From: Flavobacteriales bacterium
GTDB lineage: Bacteria > Bacteroidota > Bacteroidia > Flavobacteriales_D > JAHECK01
NCBI GenBank assembly: GCA_024641785.1
Contig: JAHECK010000007.1
Span: 1 to 51,800 of the forward strand
Direction of reading: 5' to 3'
DNA length: 51,800 nt
The position numbers were made by a program, and so were the translations under genes. This document shows positions 27,482-36,651 of the stretch, piece after piece; the stretch's first letter is position 1, and each line of letters opens with the position of its first letter. The notes beneath the pieces are model-generated. The model had not been told where the DNA came from, ran no database searches, and worked only from the letters and a program-made list of their open reading frames with translations.

Positions 27482-28543
27482 ATGAATAAATGGACCTATT
27501 TAATTTTTTTAGGTTTTTCACTTTTAATTTTTTCTTGTGAAACAACAGTTGATCTTGTAGCTGAGGGCGAAGAAACACCCATCGTTTATGGATTTATTGA
27601 TGCTACTGTTGATACACAATTTGTAAAGATCACAAAATCATTTGTAACGGAAGGAAATGCATATACTGCTGCATTAGATCCTGAAAATTCAGAATACACT
27701 GATTTATTAGCTTATATAATAGAAAGGGATGGTAATGATTCAATAAATTCATATCTATTAAATGAAAAAGTAGTTTCAGAAAAGGATTCTGGAGTATTTT
27801 ATTATCCGGTTCAAACAGTTTATTATACTAGTGAAATTGAATTTACAAGTTCTCAATATGACCATAATTTCGAAATTAGTTTTTACGGCAGCGAAAAAAA
27901 TGTAAGCTCAATAAGTAATGTTATTGGTCCTTTTGAGCCAAATAATTCCCAAGCTTTAGGTGACATTTCATTTGTATCTCTTTTTGATGTTAACGGATCT
28001 TCCTATCAAAGTAAGTCGATGAAGATTGACCAGCAAAAATATGCGAAACGCTATGAATTTACCTTGCGGTTTTTTTATATAGAAATGTATACTGATGGAA
28101 GTCAAGCTGAAAAGCATTTGGATTTCAAATTTCAACCATGGATATGTGAAGGATTGTCAGGACAAGAAGATTTCACTTTTCTAATCGATGGAGAGGAATT
28201 TTATCAAGGAATTGAAAACCGACTTATCGCTCAAGATAATGAAGCTAATGTTACACGACGTGTGATCGGAAAGCTCAATTATATTTTTGATTTTGCAGGT
28301 GATGATCTTAATACTTTTATTGAACTAAATAAACCGGCGACATCGTTTAATGCGGAGCAAAATCCCTATACAAATATTGATAATGGGATAGGGGTTTGGA
28401 GTTCAAGAGGACAAATGATCTTCTATGATAAATCATTATTAGTTAAGTCTATTCAGGAGTTGGCTCAAGGTCAATATACCGGGTCTTACAAGTTTTGCTC
28501 AGATGATCCGGGACATAGCGGACTGTCATTTGGATGTAATTAA
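27482..28543 (+). CDS. DUF4249 domain-containing lipoprotein
   Basis: Lipobox LLIFSCE followed by TTVDLVAEGEETPIVYGFIDATVDTQFVKITKSF; start placed at MNKWTYL. Confidence 0.82.
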   Translation: MNKWTYLIFLGFSLLIFSCETTVDLVAEGEETPIVYGFIDATVDTQFVKITKSFVTEGNAYTAALDPENSEYTDLLAYIIERDGNDSINSYLLNEKVVSEKDSGVFYYPVQTVYYTSEIEFTSSQYDHNFEISFYGSEKNVSSISNVIGPFEPNNSQALGDISFVSLFDVNGSSYQSKSMKIDQQKYAKRYEFTLRFFYIEMYTDGSQAEKHLDFKFQPWICEGLSGQEDFTFLIDGEEFYQGIENRLIAQDNEANVTRRVIGKLNYIFDFAGDDLNTFIELNKPATSFNAEQNPYTNIDNGIGVWSSRGQMIFYDKSLLVKSIQELAQGQYTGSYKFCSDDPGHSGLSFGCN

Positions 28544-28578
28544 TAGCGATTCCCACTTTTATTTCTGACAAATTCTGG

Positions 28579-28608
28579 ACAATTAGTCACCTTAATGTGA
28601 CACATTGT
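28579..28608. promoter_or_regulatory. 30-bp interrupted palindrome upstream of dnaK
   Basis: ACAATtaGTCACcTTAAtGTGACacATTGT; 24 of 30 positions symmetric about 28593.5. Confidence 0.5.
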
Positions 28609-28696
28609 AAGGTAAATACTATTTTATTCCGATGGCATACCATTTGTCATTGCACTATCGATTAAATAGATAATTAAGAATTAAATAGTATATAAA

Positions 28697-30598
28697 ATGG
28701 GTAAAATAATTGGAATAGATTTAGGAACAACGAATTCTTGTGTAGCTGTTATGGAAGGTAACGACCCACAAGTAATTAATAATTCCGAAGGAAAAAGAAC
28801 TACACCATCGATCGTTGCTTTCATAGCAGGAGGCGAACGAAAGGTAGGTGATCCTGCAAAACGACAAGCGATCACAAATCCTCAGCATACCATTTCCTCA
28901 ATAAAACGATTTATGGGGAATTCATTTGATGAGGTTTCAAAAGAAATTAAACGTGCCGCTTATAAAGTTGTTAAAGGAGACAATAATACTCCACGTGTCG
29001 ACATCGACGGTAGATTATACACTCCTCAGGAAATATCTGCAATCATCTTACAAAAGATGAAAAAAACAGCTGAAGATTATTTAGGTCAGGATGTGCATGA
29101 AGCGGTGATCACTGTTCCTGCTTACTTTAATGATGCACAACGTCAGGCGACTAAAGAAGCCGGTGAAATTGCTGGATTAAAGGTGAGAAGGATCATTAAT
29201 GAGCCTACTGCTGCTGCATTAGCTTATGGTCTTGACAAAAAGACCGCTGATATGAAAGTGGTTGTTTTTGACCTTGGAGGAGGAACACATGATGTTTCAA
29301 TTCTTGAGTTAGGTGACGGTGTATTTGAGGTTAAATCAACTGATGGGGATACACACCTTGGAGGAGATGATTTTGACCAGGAGATCATTGATTGGTTAGC
29401 TGAAGAGTTTAAGAAAGATGAAGGAATCGATCTAAGAAACGATCCTATGGCATTACAACGATTAAAAGAGGCTGCTGAGAAAGCGAAAATTGAACTTTCA
29501 AGTACCACTTCTACTGAGATCAACTTGCCATATATTATGCCGGTTGATGGAATGCCTAAACACTTAGTGAGAACATTAAGTAGAGCTAAATTTGAACAAT
29601 TAGTAGATTCTTTGATCAAAAGATCAATTGATCCATGTGTCTCTGCTCTTAAAAGTGCCGGATTATCTAAATCGGATATCGATGAAGTATTATTAGTTGG
29701 TGGTTCTACACGTATTCCTGCAGTTCAAGATGCAGTTAAGAAATTCTTTGGAAAAGAACCTTCTAAAGGAGTAAATCCAGATGAAGTTGTTGCCGTAGGT
29801 GCTGCAATTCAAGGAGGAGTGCTTACAGGAGAAGTAAAAGATGTACTTCTTTTAGATGTGACTCCACTTTCATTAGGAATTGAAACAATGGGTGGTGTAT
29901 TTACTAAATTGATCGAATCTAATACTACGATTCCAACAAAAAAATCAGAGACTTTTTCTACTGCTGCTGATAATCAGCCATCTGTTGAAATTCATGTTTT
30001 GCAAGGAGAGAGAGCAATGGCAGCGGATAACAGAACAATAGGTAAATTTCATTTAGATGGAATTCCACCTTCTCAAAGAGGTGTTCCACAGATCGAAGTT
30101 ACCTTTGATATCGATGCAAATGGAATTTTACATGTTCATGCAAAAGATAAAGCTACTAGTAAAGAACAATCGATTCGAATCGAAGCATCAAGTGGTTTAA
30201 CTGATGCTGATATTGAAAAAATGAGAAAAGAGGCTGAAGCAAATGCAGAATCTGATAAAAAAGCTAAAGAATCGGTTGATAAATTAAATCAGGCAGATAC
30301 GTTGATATTCCAAGTTGAAAAACAACTGAAGGAAGCTGGTGATAAAATACCTGAAGATAAAAAAGCGCCGATAGAAAGTGCCTTAGCAGATCTTAAAAAA
30401 TCATACGAAGCAAAAGACCTTGATGGAATTGATAAGCATATGGAAGGGTTAAATACTTTATTCCAAGCTGCTTCTCAAGAAATGTATAATAAGGAAGCTC
30501 AAGGCGGAGGTGCCCCAAATGAAAATGGCGGAGCCGGAAACGGTGAAGCTCATGTTGATGATGAGGTTACTGATGTTGATTTTGAAGAAGTGAAGTAA
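28697..30598 (+). CDS. dnaK: Molecular chaperone DnaK (Hsp70)
   Basis: [27 protein letters not shown]; full-length 633 aa. Confidence 0.98.
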   Translation: MGKIIGIDLGTTNSCVAVMEGNDPQVINNSEGKRTTPSIVAFIAGGERKVGDPAKRQAITNPQHTISSIKRFMGNSFDEVSKEIKRAAYKVVKGDNNTPRVDIDGRLYTPQEISAIILQKMKKTAEDYLGQDVHEAVITVPAYFNDAQRQATKEAGEIAGLKVRRIINEPTAAALAYGLDKKTADMKVVVFDLGGGTHDVSILELGDGVFEVKSTDGDTHLGGDDFDQEIIDWLAEEFKKDEGIDLRNDPMALQRLKEAAEKAKIELSSTTSTEINLPYIMPVDGMPKHLVRTLSRAKFEQLVDSLIKRSIDPCVSALKSAGLSKSDIDEVLLVGGSTRIPAVQDAVKKFFGKEPSKGVNPDEVVAVGAAIQGGVLTGEVKDVLLLDVTPLSLGIETMGGVFTKLIESNTTIPTKKSETFSTAADNQPSVEIHVLQGERAMAADNRTIGKFHLDGIPPSQRGVPQIEVTFDIDANGILHVHAKDKATSKEQSIRIEASSGLTDADIEKMRKEAEANAESDKKAKESVDKLNQADTLIFQVEKQLKEAGDKIPEDKKAPIESALADLKKSYEAKDLDGIDKHMEGLNTLFQAASQEMYNKEAQGGGAPNENGGAGNGEAHVDDEVTDVDFEEVK

Positions 30599-30612
30599 TT
30601 TTCAAATAGATA

Positions 30613-30654
30613 AAAAAAGAAAGGCGGTCTAGAAATAGACCGCCTTTCTTTTTT
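30613..30654. terminator. Bidirectional intrinsic terminator between dnaK and the convergent thioredoxin-like gene
   Basis: Perfect 18-bp stem AAAAAAGAAAGGCGGTCT / AGACCGCCTTTCTTTTTT with 6-nt loop. Confidence 0.9.
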
Positions 30655-30682
30655 GAAAATCTTCTACTGTTGGTTCAATTAC

Positions 30683-32098
30683 TTACTTATTTCCTTTTTT
30701 AATTTCAAATTCTATAAAATCTCCTATTTGCTCAACCGTTAATTGTTTTGCAATGATTTTTTTGTTTTTATCAAGAATAAAAATTCTTGGAGTGGAATAG
30801 ATATCATAGATCGTTCTAAAATAGTCAGGGCTTTCAGGAGTATCAGAAACGTTTATAAAATCGAGTTGATGTTCGATAATGTATTTTTTCCATTCTTCAT
30901 TTTCTAATTCGGTACCAACAGCATAAACGATTACTCCTTTATCTTTAAAATTATGAGAAAGCTCCAGAAGTACAGGTGTTGTTTTTTTGCAATGGCCGCA
31001 TCCGGAATCCCAGAAATATAAAATAGTGTAATCAGCTTTCACATCATAAAGCGAAATCCTTTTTGTTCCTGATGTATCAAATAAATTTAGATAGGGTGCT
31101 CTTTGACCTATGAGTGTTGGTTTTAATTTCATAGCTCTCTCTATCATCGATGCAGTAGTTGCTGAATCGGCCCAGAAGGCTCGGTCGGTCATATAGTATT
31201 CCTCAACTGTATGAACAAAAACAGCATCCATTCCCATAACTTTTTCTCTTTCGAACATCGATGCAGCATAATGAACAATAAATTTAAAAATATCGTCTTT
31301 TCCGTTTGTTCTGGAGATCAATCGATCAAATTGAACATTGATTGAGTCGGCTAATGGATATACCACTTTAGTAAAAAACTCATCAAGTTTTGTTTCAAAT
31401 ATTGCATCGCGTACGATTCGGTCATCACTAAAATCGAAATGATCGAAAAAATGACTTACATAATAATGACGTTGATATAAAGAATCAATAATTACTCCAT
31501 TAGCATCTTTAGGTGCCTCTGGGACTATTATTGGCATACTCATATAAATATATTTTGCTACCAGATAGTTTGGGTATTCAGTAACAATTCTATTCTGCTC
31601 GGCTTCAACTTCAAGATTTACTGCTTTTAATTTATGGATAAGGACTTCCTTTTCTTCAGGACTTCCTTCAAAATCCTTTAATTGACTTTCAAACGGTTTT
31701 ATGCTATTTCTTTTATCACTTAAAAAATGAACATAATCATAAAAGATCGTGTTTTCAGCAGATACCTTTATTTTCATTTTTTCTATGAAATTATTCGCAT
31801 CGGTTTCTAAAATGATCTCGTTTTCTGCAATAATTATTTCAAAAAACTTAACTCCGGGCAGCACAACCGCATATTTCCCTCCTTTTAATGAATCTCCTTC
31901 AAATAATACTTTTGTTCCTTTACTATAAGCTGTATCTGCATAATAAAGTTTTTTCCCAAAATAGTTTGCGAGATAAATGGTATCACCATTATTTAAGCCT
32001 TCAATTTTTAATTCAATTTTATATCCGTTTTCCTGGGCATTTAGAATTCCGACCAGGAATAAACCGAATAGAATTAAGATCGATTTAATTTTATTCAT
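30683..32098 (-). CDS. TlpA/thioredoxin-like disulfide reductase family protein (secreted, DUF5106-like layout)
   Basis: LYFWDSGCGHCKKTTPVLLEL (CxxC); signal peptide. Confidence 0.85.
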   Translation of the reverse strand: MNKIKSILILFGLFLVGILNAQENGYKIELKIEGLNNGDTIYLANYFGKKLYYADTAYSKGTKVLFEGDSLKGGKYAVVLPGVKFFEIIIAENEIILETDANNFIEKMKIKVSAENTIFYDYVHFLSDKRNSIKPFESQLKDFEGSPEEKEVLIHKLKAVNLEVEAEQNRIVTEYPNYLVAKYIYMSMPIIVPEAPKDANGVIIDSLYQRHYYVSHFFDHFDFSDDRIVRDAIFETKLDEFFTKVVYPLADSINVQFDRLISRTNGKDDIFKFIVHYAASMFEREKVMGMDAVFVHTVEEYYMTDRAFWADSATTASMIERAMKLKPTLIGQRAPYLNLFDTSGTKRISLYDVKADYTILYFWDSGCGHCKKTTPVLLELSHNFKDKGVIVYAVGTELENEEWKKYIIEHQLDFINVSDTPESPDYFRTIYDIYSTPRIFILDKNKKIIAKQLTVEQIGDFIEFEIKKGNK

Positions 32099-32158
32099 GA
32101 TAATAATAATTCGTGCTATTTAATTTGTTTGATCGCATTACAAAGAAAAGACCATTTC

Positions 32159-33778
32159 TTACTTGGAACGATTTTTTTTGATAAGGGATGCTTCAATAAA
32201 GCTAATGAATATTGGAGAAGGAGTAGCAACTGTACTTTTATATTCAGGATGAAACTGAACACCAACGAAATAGGGGTGACTTTCAAGTTCCATTATTTCA
32301 ACAAGTTTTGATTCAGGATTTACTCCGGTAGCTACTAGGCCATTTTTATTCATTACATCCAGATATGCATTGTTAAACTCATAACGATGTCGGTGACGTT
32401 CCTGAATAATGTCTTTTTTATAAGCTTTATATGCATGAGACCCTTTTTTCAGTTCACAATCGTATGCTCCTAATCTCATAGAGCCACCCATATTTTCAAT
32501 GTTCTTCTGGTCTTCCATTATACTAATAACAGGAAATTCAGTATCCTCATCTATTTCAGTAGAATTAGCTCCTTTCATTCCTAAAACATTACGAGCAAAT
32601 TCAATAACGGCACATTGCATTCCCAGACAAATACCTAAAAATGGAATATTATGTTCCCTGATATATCTAATCGCCTGGATCTTCCCTTCAATACCTCTGG
32701 AGCCAAAACCAGGGGCCACTAAAACACCATCTATATTTTTCAGTATAGAGTCTATATTTTCGTCTGTTATCTTTTCTGAATGTACCCATTTTACATTCAC
32801 TTTACATTCAAGTGCTGCACTTGCATGATTGAATGATTCGGCAATGGATTTATATGAATCTTTTAATTCGATGTATTTTCCAATTAAAGCAATATTAACT
32901 TCGTTTTTTGGATTTTTAAATCGCTTTAAATAAGCTTCCCAATTACTCAAATCAGCTTCTCCTGAACTTGGCATTTGAAGTTTTTCAAGAACTACTTTAT
33001 CCAATTGTTCATCTTTCATCAATACCGGAACATCGTAAATAGTATTGGCATCAATAGATTCGATCACGGCATTTGGAGAAACATTACAGAATTTTGCTAT
33101 TTTATTTCTCATCTCAGAATTCATGTGATATTCAGTTCTGCAAACGAGAATATCCGGTTGAACTCCTAATTCCAAAAGCGCTTTAACGCTATGTTGAGTG
33201 GGTTTTGTTTTTAATTCGCCTGCAGCTTTTAAATAAGGAACTAATGTGAGGTGAATGACTAAACTATCATTTTCATGCTCCCAAATAATCTGTCTTACAG
33301 CTTCGATATAGGGTAATGATTCAATATCACCAACCGTTCCGCCAATTTCAGTTATAATAAAATCGTAATTCCCGGTTTTACCTAATATTTTGATTCGACT
33401 TTTTATTTCATCGGTAATATGAGGGATGATCTGAACCGTTTTTCCAAGGTATTCCCCTCGGCGTTCTTTATCGATCACACTTTGATAGATCCTGCCTGTA
33501 GTCACATTATTTGCCTGAGAAGTTCTTACATTAAGGAAGCGTTCGTAATGACCTAAATCAAGGTCTGTTTCTGCGCCATCATCTGTAACAAAACACTCGC
33601 CATGTTCATATGGATTAAGCGTTCCCGGATCGATGTTAATATATGGATCGAGTTTTTGAATAGTAACTTCATAGCCTCGACCTTGTAATAATTTTGCAAG
33701 TGAAGCGGAAATGATACCTTTTCCTAATGAAGAAGTTACGCCCCCGGTAACAAAAATATAATTGACTTTTCTGGTCAT
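32159..33778 (-). CDS. pyrG: CTP synthase
   Basis: FVTGGVTSSLGKGIISASLAKLLQGRGYEV; glutaminase FLGICLGMQCAVIEFARNV. Confidence 0.97.
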   Translation of the reverse strand: MTRKVNYIFVTGGVTSSLGKGIISASLAKLLQGRGYEVTIQKLDPYINIDPGTLNPYEHGECFVTDDGAETDLDLGHYERFLNVRTSQANNVTTGRIYQSVIDKERRGEYLGKTVQIIPHITDEIKSRIKILGKTGNYDFIITEIGGTVGDIESLPYIEAVRQIIWEHENDSLVIHLTLVPYLKAAGELKTKPTQHSVKALLELGVQPDILVCRTEYHMNSEMRNKIAKFCNVSPNAVIESIDANTIYDVPVLMKDEQLDKVVLEKLQMPSSGEADLSNWEAYLKRFKNPKNEVNIALIGKYIELKDSYKSIAESFNHASAALECKVNVKWVHSEKITDENIDSILKNIDGVLVAPGFGSRGIEGKIQAIRYIREHNIPFLGICLGMQCAVIEFARNVLGMKGANSTEIDEDTEFPVISIMEDQKNIENMGGSMRLGAYDCELKKGSHAYKAYKKDIIQERHRHRYEFNNAYLDVMNKNGLVATGVNPESKLVEIMELESHPYFVGVQFHPEYKSTVATPSPIFISFIEASLIKKNRSK

Positions 33779-33916
33779 TTTTTAGATAAAATTGGAAATG
33801 TTACTACGGTGCGCGAAGTTAGTAAAAGCTAAGAGTTTAAGACAAGTATTTAATATTTTTTTTGAATTTCTTTTATCTGTTAATCTTCTTATCTTTAAAT
33901 ACTAAATAAATTTAAT

Positions 33917-34300
33917 TTGACTTTATCTATTTCTCATAGAAAGACCGTTTTTCTATTTGCTTCGGTAATTATACCAGACTTAAATCAAAGTACTTCATTG
34001 GAAAATGATTTTATTCTCCATTTTGAAAAATTATTTTTTGGCTTTGATCCTGATACTCAGAGAAAATTAAAGCTTTTTATATCCATAATTTCGATATTAA
34101 GCTTCTTTTATAATGCCCGATCATTTGAAAAATTATCCTTTGAAAAGAGACAGAATTATATTGAGCGACTTTTTAATTTCCCGATAAATAAAATTATAAG
34201 TGCATTAACCGGATTGAGAACACTGTGTTTTATAAGTTATTATTCATTAAAGGAAGTTTGGACTTCAATAAACTACGATGGACCAATTATCTCAAAATAG
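33917..34300 (+). CDS. Gluconate 2-dehydrogenase subunit 3-like protein, partner of GMC oxidoreductase
   Basis: Small ORF overlapping the GMC gene by 23 nt; FEKLSFEKRQNYIERLF...LRTLCFISYYSLKEVWTSINYDGP; TTG start. Confidence 0.6.
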   Translation: MTLSISHRKTVFLFASVIIPDLNQSTSLENDFILHFEKLFFGFDPDTQRKLKLFISIISILSFFYNARSFEKLSFEKRQNYIERLFNFPINKIISALTGLRTLCFISYYSLKEVWTSINYDGPIISK

Positions 34301-35804
34301 TGTGCGAGATTTCGATGTAATTGTCATTGGTTCCGGAGTAGGAGGGGCCACATTTGCGGATTACCTCACCAGAGCTAATAAGAATATTAAAGTAGCCATT
34401 ATTGAGTCTGGCCCATATCGGGACCGCTCTTATTTTAATCAAAAAGAAATTGAAATGACCGAAATCTATTTTAATAGAGGAGCTGTTGTTTCATCAAATA
34501 TGCAAATTGGAGTTGCTGCCGCAAATACGGTAGGAGGTAGCTCTGCAGTTTATACCGGCGTTTCTTTTAGGCCACCGGAAAGCGTACTCGAAGTCTGGCG
34601 AAATGAATTTGGCTTAGCATTTTTAACACCCGATTTTGTAAACAAATCCCTTGATGAGATAGAAGAGGAATTATCTATTCATGAATTACCTGAATCCTGG
34701 GATAACCAAAACAATCTGCTTTTTAAAAAAGGTGCAGAAGCGCTTGGAATGGATCTAAAACGACTGAAAATAAATACAAAAGGATGTCAGCAACAGGGCT
34801 TTTGTAATTTAGGGTGCACTACAGGTGCAAAGCAAGGAGCTTTAGAACTGCAACTTCCAAGTGTTATGGAAAGAGGAGTTGAATTAATTTGTAATGCGAA
34901 AGTCAATAAGATCGGTGAGAATAAGGTTTACTGCAGCATTTCAAAAGCTCCAAAAGGCACCATATCCTCTTCTTATGAAGAAGGCGAATATAGTTTTACA
35001 GCTGATTATATTGTTGTTGCAGCGGGGGTATTGAATACCCCTGCCATTCTATTACGTTCATTGAGCGAATTATCCATTTCTAAAGAAAATATTGGGAATT
35101 ATTTAACGCTTCATCCGGCAATGAATCTTAATGCAGTTTACAGCGAAGAAATTAGTAATTACAAAGGTTTTCCTAAAACCGTATATAGTGATCATTACTC
35201 TAAAAGTGACCATTTCTATTTGGAGACTTCTTTCTATTATCCCGGATTGACAGCTAAAAACATTCCCGGATATGGTAGTTTACATAGTGAATTCATGAAA
35301 GAATATTCTAAAATGATGTCTATTCTTATTCTGATTCATGATAAAGCTGAAAAACACAATCGAATTAGTATTGATAAAAAAGGAAATCCACAAGTAAACT
35401 ATATCCTTGATCCAAAAGCAAAGGAAAGTTTAGTTAAGGCCATTCAGGTTTCCACAAAATTGTTTTTTGCTGCGGGATGTACTAAAGCATTGATACCCGG
35501 ATCTAATAAAAATCCATTAGTAAAAGAAGATATGCCTTTGATCGAAAAGTATATCACAACTAAAGACCTTAATTTCAGCTATTCACCAATGTCGAGTGCC
35601 CATCCACAAGGGGGTGCAAGAATGGGGGATGACCCCTCTGTTTCAGTCTGCGATACGAAAGGGAAGGTATATGGTACTAAATCAATTTATGTATGCGATG
35701 CGGCTTTGTTTCCTACATCTGTTCAGGTAAATCCTTATGAGACGATTATGCTATTGGCAAAACATATTGCTGTAAATATGCGTAATGAAATAGCCAATTC
35801 TTAA
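34278..35804 (+). CDS. GMC family oxidoreductase
   Basis: FAD-binding VIVIGSGVGGATFADYLTRANKNIKVAIIESGP; C-terminal SSAHPQGGARMGDDP. Confidence 0.88.
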   Translation: MDQLSQNSVRDFDVIVIGSGVGGATFADYLTRANKNIKVAIIESGPYRDRSYFNQKEIEMTEIYFNRGAVVSSNMQIGVAAANTVGGSSAVYTGVSFRPPESVLEVWRNEFGLAFLTPDFVNKSLDEIEEELSIHELPESWDNQNNLLFKKGAEALGMDLKRLKINTKGCQQQGFCNLGCTTGAKQGALELQLPSVMERGVELICNAKVNKIGENKVYCSISKAPKGTISSSYEEGEYSFTADYIVVAAGVLNTPAILLRSLSELSISKENIGNYLTLHPAMNLNAVYSEEISNYKGFPKTVYSDHYSKSDHFYLETSFYYPGLTAKNIPGYGSLHSEFMKEYSKMMSILILIHDKAEKHNRISIDKKGNPQVNYILDPKAKESLVKAIQVSTKLFFAAGCTKALIPGSNKNPLVKEDMPLIEKYITTKDLNFSYSPMSSAHPQGGARMGDDPSVSVCDTKGKVYGTKSIYVCDAALFPTSVQVNPYETIMLLAKHIAVNMRNEIANS

Positions 35805-35837
35805 TAAGCAATTTGTCAATTAGCTTAATTTTGTCAA

Positions 35838-36260
35838 ATGATCATAGCATTAGAAAGTGTTGAATTATCTGATGGTGGAATTCATCTTTTGATAAAAGGG
35901 AAAATTGATGATGTAGAATTAAGATTTGTTGTGGATACAGGAGCTTCCCATTCTGTAATGGATATTCACTGGGCGAGATTGAATTTAAATGAAGATGATT
36001 TTATTCTTGTAAACGAACCAGCACACGGAATAGGATCTTCAGTAGAAGTCCATCGCGTGAATATTTCTAATATGATGATTGGAGAATTAGAAATACATCA
36101 TCGGCTTATCGCTTTAATTGATTTTTCGTCTATCAATGCGATTTATTCTCAAGAAGGAATTGAAGAAGTTCAGGGAATAATAGGTGGTGATATTCTTAAG
36201 GATTATCATGCAATTATCGATTATAAGAAGGAACAGCTAAAGTTTCAAAAACTTAAATAA
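35838..36260 (+). CDS. Retropepsin-like aspartic protease domain protein
   Basis: FVVDTGASHSVMD active-site motif; 140 aa single domain. Confidence 0.78.
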   Translation: MIIALESVELSDGGIHLLIKGKIDDVELRFVVDTGASHSVMDIHWARLNLNEDDFILVNEPAHGIGSSVEVHRVNISNMMIGELEIHHRLIALIDFSSINAIYSQEGIEEVQGIIGGDILKDYHAIIDYKKEQLKFQKLK

Positions 36261-36651
36261 AGCGATCCAATATTTTCTTATCTAAAACGATACAGTCATT
36301 TTTACCAAACCAATGATATCTTTTTCGGGCGATCAAATCATATATTCCATCTCTAATAAAAAGAGGGATCCAAAAAAAGAATGGTAAAAATGAATAAGGA
36401 GCTTTTAAGTAGAGGGCTAATCTCAAGACCGCCTCTGATTTTCCATATAATTTATCTTTTTCAAGAAATAGAATACCATCAAAATTTTCAGTGATCTTAA
36501 AATTTTCTCTCAAGTTTCGTCCATTTTCTGATTCTAAATGAGCGAAGAAAAGGCTTTGTTTTTTTTCATGTTTTAAAATGAATCTAACACTCTTGTCGCA
36601 AAGATTGCATACGCCATCGTAAAATAATATAGGATCTTTTATCGAATTCAT
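36253..36651 (-). CDS. DUF393 / DCC family thiol-disulfide oxidoreductase
   Basis: ILFYDGVCNLCDKSVRFILKHE (DGVCNLC). Confidence 0.9.
   Translation of the reverse strand: MNSIKDPILFYDGVCNLCDKSVRFILKHEKKQSLFFAHLESENGRNLRENFKITENFDGILFLEKDKLYGKSEAVLRLALYLKAPYSFLPFFFWIPLFIRDGIYDLIARKRYHWFGKNDCIVLDKKILDRFI

Noticed and set aside
29268-29310. DnaK reads GGGTHDVS instead of the common GGGTFDVS
   Set aside because: I recall the same Phe-to-His substitution in other Flavobacteria-type DnaK proteins; not considered novel.
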